Assembly (NCBI RefSeq): GCF_900129245.1
Contig: NZ_FQUT01000002.1
Location: forward strand, 488,746 to 552,745
DNA length: 64,000 nt
Direction: 5' to 3'
DNA from: Chryseobacterium arachidis
GTDB taxonomy: Bacteria; Bacteroidota; Bacteroidia; Flavobacteriales; Weeksellaceae
The notes beneath the pieces were generated by a model. That model did not search any database. It saw nothing but the letters and a program-made list of their open reading frames with translations, and was not told the origin of the DNA. A program made the position numbers and the translations under genes. Positions 41,572-50,999 of the stretch are shown one piece after another (positions within the stretch are counted from its first letter, which is position 1; each line of letters opens with the position of its first letter).

Positions 41572-43026
41572 ATGAAAAACACTTTAATGAGATCATTATT
41601 TTACGTCTTTGCATTTGCAATTCTTTTTTCCTGTAATTCTAACAAGAATAATGACATTCTTAACTACACAACTGACACCACATTGGGGCTTTCCCGAGTG
41701 AATCTGAAGTCAATTTCAGATAAAATTCCTGTTGACAAGATTTTAAAGGAAAAGAAAGATATCAAAGACGACGAAAAATTTTTTCTACAGTTGGTGAGCA
41801 AACCAAAAGAATCCGGAATTGATACGGATAAACCCCTTTATTTTATTATCGATCAGGGTAAATCTACTTCCGATCCTGATGCAAAAGCTTTTTTCTGGAT
41901 CAGCGATAAGGCAAAATTCCAGAAAAGCATGTCTGATCTTACAAAAAGTAAGGTAACGATAGATGCTAAAGATTATATTTATGTTGACGGAAAATTAACG
42001 GGCAGCATCAAAGGTGACTTGGCAATCGTATCAAGTGAAAAATCGTACAATCCTTACGCAGGATACGGAGGAATGGGCGGTTCTGTGGACAATGCTCCGA
42101 AGCTTAATGAGAAATATTTTACAGATTTCTGGGCAAGAAAAGGAACGTCAAGCACGACAATTAAAGATCAGGTTAACCAATCTTTAGTTGATAATAAGGA
42201 CATCAGCGGATGGGCAAATCTGGGTGCTATAGCCAGCTACGTTTCCAAAGGATATATTGAGACACTTGCTGTCAATAAGTTGATCAAAGATTCCGGAATT
42301 GGTTTTGATTTTAATTTTGACAAAGGAACTTCTGAAATGGATACGAAAACATTCTTCAACAATGATATGAAGAAGATCGTTGAAAAATATTACGATAAAA
42401 ATAAAGTAAACTACGATCTTGTAAAAAATGTTGAATTGGATAATGCAAAATCTTTCACAGTAGGATTTTTCAGTTTAGATTTCATGAGATATCTGATCAA
42501 AGAAGCTGGTTTTGAAGCTACAGTAAACAATTATTTAGCATCAACAAACAAAACGTTAGAAGATATTACTTCTACATTCACAGGAGATTACGCTTTTATC
42601 GATTTTAAAACAACAGCTGCTGCGGATACAATGGAGTATTATCAGCCAAGAAATAATGCATTGGTTTTAGGATTTGATCCAAAGAAAAAAGATAACCTTA
42701 CCACTCTGCTTCAAGGGCCTATCGGACAAAGCAAGAAATATATGATCGGAGCAAATGAAGTGATCTTTTCCGACGATAATAACGTTATCTATCAGTTCCA
42801 GAACAAAAAGGCCGGAAAAAATTCTAAACTTGATAAAAAATCTGGTGTAACAGCTTACTCATGGTCAGACGGACATGATTACAATGAAAAAGAAAATGCG
42901 ACAGTAAAAGTTGTCAATCTGATTAACGAATCTAAAGAAGACGGCGGAAACCTGGTTTCTAAAACCGTATTTACTTTAGATAAAAAAGACGAAAACTCGC
43001 TGTATTATTTGATAATGAATGGATAA
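41572..43026 (+). CDS. DUF4836-like lipoprotein
   Basis: This 484-residue protein has a lipoprotein signal (LFYVFAFAILFSC, lipid Cys about residue 21). The body is a large soluble domain with repeated strand-turn patterns (for example KLTGSIKGDLAIVSSEKS and NALVLGFDPKKKDNL), in line with the Bacteroidota family DUF4836, whose function I do not know. I chose the ATG at 41572 because it gives the signal peptide and follows a promoter element. The gene overlaps the ABC ATPase gene by 8 bp, so the lipoprotein and the ABC transporter form one system. Confidence 0.88.
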   Translation: MKNTLMRSLFYVFAFAILFSCNSNKNNDILNYTTDTTLGLSRVNLKSISDKIPVDKILKEKKDIKDDEKFFLQLVSKPKESGIDTDKPLYFIIDQGKSTSDPDAKAFFWISDKAKFQKSMSDLTKSKVTIDAKDYIYVDGKLTGSIKGDLAIVSSEKSYNPYAGYGGMGGSVDNAPKLNEKYFTDFWARKGTSSTTIKDQVNQSLVDNKDISGWANLGAIASYVSKGYIETLAVNKLIKDSGIGFDFNFDKGTSEMDTKTFFNNDMKKIVEKYYDKNKVNYDLVKNVELDNAKSFTVGFFSLDFMRYLIKEAGFEATVNNYLASTNKTLEDITSTFTGDYAFIDFKTTAAADTMEYYQPRNNALVLGFDPKKKDNLTTLLQGPIGQSKKYMIGANEVIFSDDNNVIYQFQNKKAGKNSKLDKKSGVTAYSWSDGHDYNEKENATVKVVNLINESKEDGGNLVSKTVFTLDKKDENSLYYLIMNG

Positions 43027-43666
43027 TATTGTTTTAGAACATATTTCACCAAAATATTTCACTCCCAGAAATATCGAACAATCTGAGATCTGGAACAGAA
43101 CTGTTTCTTTTCAGAAAGGAAATAAATTCCTGATTGTCGCACCTTCCGGGAGTGGAAAATCTACGCTTGCTACTGCAATTCTGGGTACGCATTTTCAATA
43201 CGAAGGCAATATAAAATACGACCAACAGGTTGTGAAAAACCTTCATCTTGAGAAAATTGTTGAGCACAGAAAAGACGACGTAAGCCTGCTTTTTCAGGAT
43301 GTAAGATTAATTAAAAACCTTACCGTTTCTGAAAATATTCTGTTGCGTGTTTTTAATAAAGACCAAAAGAAATTCATTCCTAAAATGGAAGAATATGCAG
43401 AAAAGCTGGGAATTCAAAACCTTTTACAGAAAAAAGCGGAAAACTGTTCTTATGGAGAAAGACAGAGAAGCGCAATTGTTAGAAGTTTAATCAATCCTAC
43501 AGATTTTCTGATCTACGATGAATGCTTCAGTCATCTGGATCTGAACAATAAAAAGATCGCTTTTTCATTGATCAACGAGGTTTCCCAAGAAAGCGGAAGT
43601 TCAGTCATATTTTTTGAACTGAATGAATTTCCTTTTGAACATGATTATCAAATTCTTCATTTATAA
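43019..43666 (+). CDS. ABC transporter ATPase, MacB/LolD-like
   Basis: This 215-residue ATPase has Walker A APSGSGKST (40-48), a signature-like CSYGERQRSA, and Walker B FLIYDECFSHLD with catalytic Glu. At the position of the usual switch histidine the sequence reads VIFFELNEF, so the H-loop His seems absent, which is unusual. It is encoded between a DUF4836 lipoprotein and an FtsX-like permease and should drive a mechanotransmission-type complex rather than a classical pore. This last point is inference from the permease type. Confidence 0.9.
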   Translation: MDNIVLEHISPKYFTPRNIEQSEIWNRTVSFQKGNKFLIVAPSGSGKSTLATAILGTHFQYEGNIKYDQQVVKNLHLEKIVEHRKDDVSLLFQDVRLIKNLTVSENILLRVFNKDQKKFIPKMEEYAEKLGIQNLLQKKAENCSYGERQRSAIVRSLINPTDFLIYDECFSHLDLNNKKIAFSLINEVSQESGSSVIFFELNEFPFEHDYQILHL

Positions 43667-43672
43667 AAGCGT

Positions 43673-44833
43673 ATGAAGAAGATTTTTAACTCAATCATCC
43701 TTTATGCAGGTTTATTTATTGCATTTATTCTGGTGCTTTCCTGCCTGCAATTGTATGAAAATGCCAACAGGCTTTTCGGAAATAAAAGTAGTGACAGCAA
43801 TTATTGGCTGACTTTCAGTAAAAAAATTACACCTGATAATATCGGAAGAAAAGAACTTCTCGGCTTTAATGAAAATGACATTGCCAAGCTGAAAAAATGG
43901 GAGGAAATTAAAAATGTTTATCCTTTTTCGGCTAACGAATTCAAAGCTTCTGCAAACGGCGGCGATTTTATTCCTTTTTATACGGATCTGTATTTTGAAG
44001 GACTGGATCTAAAAGCAATTGACGCACCATTAACAGAAGAAGAATTTCAGGTAAAAGGCGACGAAATTCCCATTATTATTTCAAGGGAATATCTGAATTT
44101 GTATAACTACGGATTTGCTTTAAATCAAGGCTTACCACAGATTTCGGAAGATTTTGCCAAGAAAATTGAGGTGAACATCAATATTACCGTTAATAAGCAA
44201 AACAAAACGTATAAAGGACGAATGGTAGGACTTTCAGACAGGATTCATTCTGTTTTGATTCCTAAAAAATTTCTGGATTCTTTGAATTTGGTTGAAAAAC
44301 CTCAGCTTGCCAATCAACCGAAAATCTACAATCGTGTTTTGGTTCAGGTAAAAGATTCCGGCGACGAAGGTTTGATCTCGAAAATGAAAGAAAACAATTA
44401 CGAATCTAATCAGGAAAGCCTGCGTTCTGCAAAGATAAAATCTAAGCTTTTCCTTGTTTTAAAGGCGATTGCGGTTTTAGGGATTTTCATTTTTGCATTA
44501 TGCCTTTATATTATTGTAAGCTTTATTAAAATTCAGTTTTTAGAAAAGCAGGAAGAAGTTTCCATTAAAAACAGCTTGGGGTATTCTCCGAAAAAGATGG
44601 TGAGCGATATCAGCAAACGTTTCAGCATCAATTTAATGATTGTTTTGATTCTGAGTTTAGCCTTCATTGCAACAGGACAGTATTTCCTTGCCAAATCCAA
44701 TGTTTCAAACGGGCTATTATCAATGTCAATTAATCCATTACTTTGGACGGCAATTATAATAATTCCGGTCTTGGTTTATTTCTTTGTGAAAGAACTTATC
44801 TATCGTTGGCTGATAAAATCATGGAAAATATAA
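43673..44833 (+). CDS. ABC transporter permease, FtsX/MacB-like
   Basis: This 386-residue protein has one N-terminal membrane segment (about 7-25), a periplasmic domain of about 220 residues and three C-terminal segments (about 260-285, 318-338, 356-375). This is the four-segment layout of the MacB/FtsX/LolE superfamily. It starts 6 bp after the ATPase gene. With the upstream lipoprotein it probably forms an envelope complex, perhaps for lipoprotein handling or cell-wall control. The substrate is unknown. Confidence 0.85.
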   Translation: MKKIFNSIILYAGLFIAFILVLSCLQLYENANRLFGNKSSDSNYWLTFSKKITPDNIGRKELLGFNENDIAKLKKWEEIKNVYPFSANEFKASANGGDFIPFYTDLYFEGLDLKAIDAPLTEEEFQVKGDEIPIIISREYLNLYNYGFALNQGLPQISEDFAKKIEVNINITVNKQNKTYKGRMVGLSDRIHSVLIPKKFLDSLNLVEKPQLANQPKIYNRVLVQVKDSGDEGLISKMKENNYESNQESLRSAKIKSKLFLVLKAIAVLGIFIFALCLYIIVSFIKIQFLEKQEEVSIKNSLGYSPKKMVSDISKRFSINLMIVLILSLAFIATGQYFLAKSNVSNGLLSMSINPLLWTAIIIIPVLVYFFVKELIYRWLIKSWKI

Positions 44834-44838
44834 ATAAG

Positions 44839-44864
44839 AAGGACTACCCATATTGGTAGTCCTT
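44839..44864. terminator. Bidirectional hairpin terminator
   Basis: AAGGACTACC pairs perfectly with GGTAGTCCTT around six bases, followed by T on the plus strand. It separates the converging ABC permease and M28 peptidase genes, which stop 5 and 7 bp away. Confidence 0.9.
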
Positions 44865-44870
44865 TTTTAA

Positions 44871-45854
44871 TTATTTCAGATGAATCAAGCTGATAAAAAT
44901 AGCATCAATTACTTTTGTCATCCTTTGCAAATCGAGCGTTTCTAAAGTATCTGTGGGCTCGTGATAATTTTTATTCCTAAAAAATGAGGTATCTGTGATC
45001 ATTAAGGCCGGATAATCAAACTTCCAATAATTCAGATGATCGGAAAAATCTACTCCTTTTACAAACTTTGGAGCTGGAAAAGTTTCGGTTTTTATTTGTT
45101 TTGATTCCTTAAAATGAGCAATAAAATTTCGCACAAATTTCCCGGAACCACTAAATCTTTTAACCAAAGTAATAAAATTTCCCTTATCTCCATAAATCCA
45201 TGAAAGTGCACCGACCGGAAAGCTCTGGGAATTTTTTTCATCTTTAAAATAGCCTATCATTTCCACACTTGCCATCCCGTACACCTCAATATTATTGTCT
45301 TTAAGATATTTTGCATGGATATAACTGCCCATATTTTCAGTTCTGAAAAACGGCGGTTCCTCCAGCGTATAAGCTACCAGATCAATTCTGTAATTCGTTT
45401 TTTGTCCTTTCAGCATTCTGGCTAATTCCAAAAGAGCCGTTACTCCTGTAGCGTTATCATCCGCACCTTTCTGATCCCCACAAACATCATAATGAGCCCC
45501 AATAATAATTCTTTTCTGATGTTCGGTTCCAAAAGAACAGATCACATTTTTATAAGTTCTGCCATTCACTTTATACTCCTGAAAAGTAGTTTCATCGGCA
45601 TATTGATTAAAGTTTTTAAAAATATAATCGGCAATAGAATTCAGCTGTTCCGGATTTTGATGATTCCGAAATTTTGGAGTTTCAACAAGGGCATGCAAAT
45701 GTTGATTAACTAAATTGATATCCGCCGTGACACTCGTTTTATTCAAATCAACTTTCTCTTTAAAAGTTCCGGACAGAAAAAGCGCTACAAAGCAAAAGCC
45801 TACAAGAAGAAAAAATTTCCCTCTCGTAGGCTTCATTATATTTTTAAAATTCAT
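44871..45854 (-). CDS. M28 family metallopeptidase, membrane-anchored
   Basis: This 327-residue zinc aminopeptidase of the M28 family has an N-terminal hydrophobic anchor (FFLLVGFCFVALFLSG). The co-catalytic zinc site is visible: His and Asp in IIGAHYDVCGDQKGADDNATG, Glu-Glu in YTLEEPPFF, Asp/Glu in ASVEMIGYF and a final His in NKNYHEPTDTL. It should remove N-terminal amino acids from peptides in the periplasm. It lies 26 bp downstream of the stress-protein gene. Confidence 0.92.
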   Translation of the reverse strand: MNFKNIMKPTRGKFFLLVGFCFVALFLSGTFKEKVDLNKTSVTADINLVNQHLHALVETPKFRNHQNPEQLNSIADYIFKNFNQYADETTFQEYKVNGRTYKNVICSFGTEHQKRIIIGAHYDVCGDQKGADDNATGVTALLELARMLKGQKTNYRIDLVAYTLEEPPFFRTENMGSYIHAKYLKDNNIEVYGMASVEMIGYFKDEKNSQSFPVGALSWIYGDKGNFITLVKRFSGSGKFVRNFIAHFKESKQIKTETFPAPKFVKGVDFSDHLNYWKFDYPALMITDTSFFRNKNYHEPTDTLETLDLQRMTKVIDAIFISLIHLK

Positions 45855-45880
45855 TGTGTATGATAAATGGTTAATTGAGT

Positions 45881-46372
45881 TTAATCTTTTGAACCCAAAT
45901 CATCCATCGTATCTTCCATCCCTCTGCTGTTTGGGCTATATGTTCTTTCAGGATCAAGGAAATAAATATTGTGTCTTGCTTTTGCAATGATCCCGTTGTA
46001 CTCCTGCTCGGTCATTCCATCAGGAATATCTTTCTGCTGATCCGAAGGTTTTCTATATACTTCAAGAGCTCCTTTTTCATCAAGAACAGCTTTTGCCAGT
46101 TTTGCTCGCTCGAGGTCATCTGCATAGACAACAACATTGCTTTTCCCGACACTGTGTGTTCTGTAAGCATTCAACATTTCGGCGTCGTGGGCAAAAACAT
46201 AATCAAAAAAACCTTTCGTCTGCGCGTCTTCCTGATAATCATCAAGTCCCGTTTCAACATTTGATCTGGAAACAATAATATCTGCTTCGTTAAATCCTTT
46301 TTCTCTTAAATCTTTTTTAATTTCCTCTGTATCTACAGTCTGCGGAAATACTGAAACTACTGTATAAGCCAT
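45881..46372 (-). CDS. General-stress-like cytoplasmic protein, 163 aa
   Basis: This is a soluble acidic protein. The start (AYTVVSVFPQTVDTEEIKKDL) and the later SVGKSNVVVYADDLERAKLA look like two ferredoxin-like half-domains, as in YflT-type general stress proteins, where an early motif describes a 'flipping' address domain. The C-terminal MTEQEYNGIIAKARHNIYF is a helix of unknown role. The family call is tentative. It sits alone between the M28 and mutase genes. Confidence 0.7.
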   Translation of the reverse strand: MAYTVVSVFPQTVDTEEIKKDLREKGFNEADIIVSRSNVETGLDDYQEDAQTKGFFDYVFAHDAEMLNAYRTHSVGKSNVVVYADDLERAKLAKAVLDEKGALEVYRKPSDQQKDIPDGMTEQEYNGIIAKARHNIYFLDPERTYSPNSRGMEDTMDDLGSKD

Positions 46373-46441
46373 AATATTTTGTTTTGTGGTTATGGCTTAC
46401 AGTACAAAAGCTGTGCAACTTATGTTTTGAAAAACGTTAAT

Positions 46442-48559
46442 TTAGTTTAAAAATTTCTCCAAAATATCTACCGCACACTTCGGAAGATTTGTTCCGGGGC
46501 CAAAAATAAAGTCGGCTCCGTTGGCATACAAAAATTCATAATCCTGTTGTGGAATTACGCCACCCACAACGATCGTAATATCATCTGCACCAAGCTTTTT
46601 CAATTCGTCAACAACCTGCGGAACCAATGTTTTGTGACCTGCCGCCAAAGAAGACACTCCCAAAATATGAATATCATTTTCAACCGCCTGTTTTGCCACT
46701 TCTTCCGGTGTCTGGAATAACGGCGCCACATCAACATCGAAGCCCATGTCTGCAAATGCTGTTGCTACTACTTTTGCCCCTCTGTCGTGACCATCCTGTC
46801 CCATTTTTGCCACCATTAATCTTGGCCGGCGACCTTCCTCTTCCTCAAATTTCTGAGTAAGGTGTAATGCTTTTTCAAAATATTCGTTTTTCCCTGCATT
46901 CATGGCATAAACTCCTGAGATTGTTCTGATGTTGGCTTTATATCTTCCGAAACTTTCTTCCATGGCATCGCTCATTTCTCCCAGCGTCACTCTTCTGCGA
47001 GCTGCTTCGATACACAATGCCAAAAGATTTCCTTTCCCGGTTTTTGCGGACTCTCTGATTTCATTTAAAATCTGTTCTACCGCTTCGGAATTTCTGTTTA
47101 ATTTAATGGACTCTAATCTTTCGATCTGCTTTCTACGAACTTCCGTATTATCAATATCTAAGATTTCAATAGCTTCTTGTTTTAAAGCTGATTTGAATGA
47201 ATTTACACCGATAATAAATTCTTCACCACTATCAATTTTTGCCTGTTTCCTTGCCGCAGCTTCCTCAATTCTCATCTTTGGAATTCCGGCTTCGATGGCT
47301 TTTGTCATTCCGCCTTCCTGCTCCACCTCATCGATGTATTTCATGGCCTCTTCAATCATTTGCTGAGTTAAAGATTCCACTAAATTACTGCCGCCCATCG
47401 GATCTACGACATCGCAAATTCCACTTTCCTGCTGAAGAATAATCTGTGTATTTCTCGCAATTTTAGCCGAATAATCTGTTGGAAGCGCAATGGCCTCATC
47501 CAAAGCATTCGTGTGCAAAGACTGAGTTCCTCCCAACGCTGAAGACAATGCTTCAATTGCTGTTCTGGTAATATTATTAAAAGGTTCCTGTTCTGTTAAA
47601 GACCAACCCGAAGTTTGGGAGTGGGTTCTTAAGGCTAAAGATTTTGGATTTTGAGAATTGAACTGTTGCAACAAATTAGCCCAAATATATCTTGCTGCAC
47701 GCATTTTTGCGATTTCCATGAAGTGATTCATTCCGATTGCCCAGAAGAAGGATAATCTTGGCGCGAAATCATCGACATTCATTCCTGCTTTTATTCCTGT
47801 TCTTACATATTCCAGTCCGTCTGCCAATGTATAAGCCATTTCCAGAACGGGTGTTGCTCCGGCCTCCTGCATATGATATCCTGAAATAGAGATTGAATTG
47901 AATTTCGGAATATTTTGAGAAGTATATTCGAAAATATCAGCAATGATTTTCATGGAAGGTGCAGGTGGATAAATGTATGTATTTCTCACCATGAATTCCT
48001 TCAAAATATCATTCTGAATGGTTCCTGAAAGTAAATCCTGAGAAACGCCCTGCTCTTCTGCCGCCACAATGTAAAAAGATAAAATAGGCAAAACAGCCCC
48101 GTTCATCGTCATAGAAACTGAAATCTGATCTAATGGGATTTCATTAAATAAAATCTTCATGTCCTCCACAGAATCAATCGCAACTCCTGCTTTTCCAACG
48201 TCACCAACCACTCTCGCATGATCCGAGTCATATCCTCTGTGTGTCGCCAGATCGAATGCTACCGAAAGCCCTTTCTGCCCAGCCGCCAAATTTCTTCTGT
48301 AAAAAGCATTGGATTCTTCTGCTGTGGAGAAACCTGCATACTGACGAATCGTCCACGGTTTCTGAACATACATTGTAGAATACGGACCTCTTAAATAAGG
48401 TTCAATTCCCGGAGAACCATCACTGATGGTTTTATTCTTTATATCTTCATCTTTATACGCTGATTTCAGTTGCAATCCATCTTTTTCAAAGAAGTAGATT
48501 TCCGTATTTTTTTCAGTTATATTAAATTGAGGAGTTTTATTTTTAACTTCCCTTCTCAT
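46442..48559 (-). CDS. scpA: Methylmalonyl-CoA mutase, large (catalytic) subunit
   Basis: This 705-residue adenosylcobalamin enzyme interconverts methylmalonyl-CoA and succinyl-CoA. The TIM-barrel part shows the [20 protein letters not shown] and [15 protein letters not shown] signatures. The C-terminal B12 domain has [14 protein letters not shown] with the cobalt-ligating His. The length is typical of a large subunit. No small-subunit gene is adjacent, and the chaperone gene meaB is at 31966. The product feeds propionate/succinate metabolism. Confidence 0.95.
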   Translation of the reverse strand: MRREVKNKTPQFNITEKNTEIYFFEKDGLQLKSAYKDEDIKNKTISDGSPGIEPYLRGPYSTMYVQKPWTIRQYAGFSTAEESNAFYRRNLAAGQKGLSVAFDLATHRGYDSDHARVVGDVGKAGVAIDSVEDMKILFNEIPLDQISVSMTMNGAVLPILSFYIVAAEEQGVSQDLLSGTIQNDILKEFMVRNTYIYPPAPSMKIIADIFEYTSQNIPKFNSISISGYHMQEAGATPVLEMAYTLADGLEYVRTGIKAGMNVDDFAPRLSFFWAIGMNHFMEIAKMRAARYIWANLLQQFNSQNPKSLALRTHSQTSGWSLTEQEPFNNITRTAIEALSSALGGTQSLHTNALDEAIALPTDYSAKIARNTQIILQQESGICDVVDPMGGSNLVESLTQQMIEEAMKYIDEVEQEGGMTKAIEAGIPKMRIEEAAARKQAKIDSGEEFIIGVNSFKSALKQEAIEILDIDNTEVRRKQIERLESIKLNRNSEAVEQILNEIRESAKTGKGNLLALCIEAARRRVTLGEMSDAMEESFGRYKANIRTISGVYAMNAGKNEYFEKALHLTQKFEEEEGRRPRLMVAKMGQDGHDRGAKVVATAFADMGFDVDVAPLFQTPEEVAKQAVENDIHILGVSSLAAGHKTLVPQVVDELKKLGADDITIVVGGVIPQQDYEFLYANGADFIFGPGTNLPKCAVDILEKFLN

Positions 48560-48732
48560 ATGTTCAGATTTATTAGATGGCTAAAATTACACATTTTTGA
48601 AATAATAAATTTGAGTTAATTTTTAGTTGATTTTTTAATTTTTAGCCACAATGATTTCGGATTTGAACACATGATTATGAAGATTGTTTTGAAGAATAAG
48701 TTTCGGCTAAAGTCAATTAAATTGTTTAAAAT

Positions 48733-48756
48733 AAAAAAACGGACTAAAGCCCGTTT
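48733..48756 (-). terminator. Hairpin terminator after the prolyl oligopeptidase gene
   Basis: On the minus strand AAACGGGCTTTAGTCCGTTT folds into a stem of about six bp with a T run behind it, 46 bp after the peptidase stop. Confidence 0.7.
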
Positions 48757-48801
48757 CTATTGATATTCATCTTTTAAAATATCACTCTCAATATATTTAA
48801 G

Positions 48802-50913
48802 CTATTTTCCAACCTTTTTAATCCCCATTTCATACAAAGCAAAAGAAAGCAGATCTGCATTTTCGCCTATCACCTGCTCTGTTGATCTTCCCGCTCCGTG
48901 GCCCGCATTTTTCTCAATTCTTAATAAAATCGGGTTATTACAAGCTTGTTTTTCCTGTAATTCCGCACCAAATTTGAAAGAATGTGCCGGAACTACTCTG
49001 TCGTCGTGATCACTTGTAATAATCATTGTGGAAGGATAGCATATTCCTGCTTTTACGTTGTGAACCGGAGAGTAAGATTTTAAATATTCGAACATTTCTT
49101 TACTGTCTTCCGCCGTTCCATAATCGTATGACCAACCTGCCCCGGCTGTGAATTTGTTGTATCTTAACATATCCAAAACCCCTACTCCAGGGAAAGCTAC
49201 TCTTGCTAAATCAGGACGCATTGTCATCGTTGCTCCGACCAACAATCCTCCGTTCGATCTTCCGGAAAGCGCCATAAATTCTTTTGAAGTATACCCTTTA
49301 CCCTGAAGATATTCTCCAGCCGCAATAAAATCATTGAATACATTTTTCTTGTCCATTTTAGTTCCTGCATCATGCCATTTTTTTCCGTATTCACCACCAC
49401 CACGAATGTTTGGAACCGCATAAATACCTCCATTTTCCATCCAGATTGCATTTACTACAGAGAAAGCAGGCTGTAAGCTGATGTTGAAACCTCCGTAAGA
49501 ATAAAGAATTGTAGGATTTTTCCCATCAAGCTTGGTCCCTTTTTTATAGTTGATCATCATCGGAATTTTCGTTCCGTCTTTTGAAGTGTAGAAAACCTGC
49601 TCGGAAACATAATCATCAGGGTTGAATTTCACTTTTGGTTTCTGATAAACTTCTGATGCTCCGGAATCTGCATTGAATTTATACGTTGTTCCCGGTGTGA
49701 TATAATTGGTAAATGAAAAATACAGTTCTTTTTCTTTTTCCTTACCTCCAAATCCTGAAATATTTCCTTTTCCTGGAAGTTTAATTTCACGAACTAATTT
49801 TCCCGTTCTGTCGTATTGTTTTACCTGATCAATCGCGTCGATCATGTAAGTTGCGAAAAAATATCCTCCTCCTGTATTGATTCCCAAAACATTTTCTGTC
49901 TGAGGAATAACATCTTTCCATGTTTCAGGGGACGGATTTTTAATGGTTGTTTTTACCAGACGCATATTTGGAGCATCTTTATCTGTGAAAATATAAAGAT
50001 CATCGCCCTGAGTATCTACAATGCTTACATTGATATCAAAACCTTTGTTAATCTGAACAAAATCACCGCCGTTTTTTAAATCTTTAATGTACAATTCGTT
50101 CCCGTTCGTTGCATTAGCTGCAGAAATAATTAAATACCTCTGATCTTCGGAAACCCCTGCGCCTAAATATCTTCTTGGTGTTTTATCACCACCAAAAATC
50201 AATTGATCTGCGGATTGTTTTGTTCCTAATTTATGAAAATAGACTTTGTGCTTATCGGTCATTCCGGAAAGTACGGTTCCTTCTTTCGGTTTATCATAAC
50301 TTGAATAATAGAAGCCTTCATCGCCCTGCCAGGAAATTCCACTGAATTTAACATCAAACAACGTTTCATCAATTTGTTTTTTTGTAACAGCGTCTATGAT
50401 AATGATTTTGTTCCAGTCGCTTCCGCCTTCAGAGATAGAATACGCCGCTAAATTTCCTTTTTTATTAAAAGACAACTGAGAAAGCGAAGTCGTTCCTTTT
50501 TCTGAAAATTTGTTTGGATCAAGAAAAACTTCCGTAGCTTTTGTTTTATTATTTGTTCGATACAAAACCGACTGCGCCTGTAGTCCGTCGTTTTTATAAT
50601 AATAGGTATAATCTCCTTCTTTGAACGGTGCTGAAATTTTTTCATAGTTCCAGATATCTCTCAACTGATTTTTAATTTCATCTCTGAAAGGAATTTTTGA
50701 AAGATAGTTCTGACTGTGTGCTACTTCTTCATCCACCCATTTTTTTGTAGCCTGAGAATCGTTTTCCAAGTCTCTGAATGGATCTGCAACTGCGGTTCCG
50801 AAATAGGTATCTGTCTGTTTTCCTTTTAGTGCTTTAGGATAGTTCATTTTTTGCGAATACAATGTAGCCGAAAACAAAACTCCGGCAGTTAATAAAATTG
50901 GTCTGAAATTCAT
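48802..50913 (-). CDS. Prolyl oligopeptidase family serine peptidase, secreted
   Basis: This 703-residue S9A-type enzyme has a signal peptide (LLTAGVLFSATLYSQ). An N-terminal seven-bladed propeller (about 75-430) is followed by an alpha/beta hydrolase domain with the catalytic Ser in ALSGRSNGGLL, Asp in SDHDDRVVP and His in NAGHGAGRS. It should cleave proline-containing peptides in the periplasm or outside the cell. It is monocistronic, with a terminator behind it. Confidence 0.95.
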   Translation of the reverse strand: MNFRPILLTAGVLFSATLYSQKMNYPKALKGKQTDTYFGTAVADPFRDLENDSQATKKWVDEEVAHSQNYLSKIPFRDEIKNQLRDIWNYEKISAPFKEGDYTYYYKNDGLQAQSVLYRTNNKTKATEVFLDPNKFSEKGTTSLSQLSFNKKGNLAAYSISEGGSDWNKIIIIDAVTKKQIDETLFDVKFSGISWQGDEGFYYSSYDKPKEGTVLSGMTDKHKVYFHKLGTKQSADQLIFGGDKTPRRYLGAGVSEDQRYLIISAANATNGNELYIKDLKNGGDFVQINKGFDINVSIVDTQGDDLYIFTDKDAPNMRLVKTTIKNPSPETWKDVIPQTENVLGINTGGGYFFATYMIDAIDQVKQYDRTGKLVREIKLPGKGNISGFGGKEKEKELYFSFTNYITPGTTYKFNADSGASEVYQKPKVKFNPDDYVSEQVFYTSKDGTKIPMMINYKKGTKLDGKNPTILYSYGGFNISLQPAFSVVNAIWMENGGIYAVPNIRGGGEYGKKWHDAGTKMDKKNVFNDFIAAGEYLQGKGYTSKEFMALSGRSNGGLLVGATMTMRPDLARVAFPGVGVLDMLRYNKFTAGAGWSYDYGTAEDSKEMFEYLKSYSPVHNVKAGICYPSTMIITSDHDDRVVPAHSFKFGAELQEKQACNNPILLRIEKNAGHGAGRSTEQVIGENADLLSFALYEMGIKKVGK

Positions 50914-50955
50914 AGTACACTATTTTCTCAAAAATAAGGAATCTGAATTAAATAG

Positions 50956-50985
50956 AAAAAAGCCACTGGAAAACAGTAGCCTTTT
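50956..50985 (-). terminator. Hairpin terminator after the PoxB-like gene
   Basis: On the minus strand AAAAAGGCTACTG pairs with CAGTGGCTTTTT with one bulge and ends in T. It lies 15 bp after the oxidase stop. Confidence 0.75.
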
Positions 50986-50999
50986 TAGTTTTGAGCATT

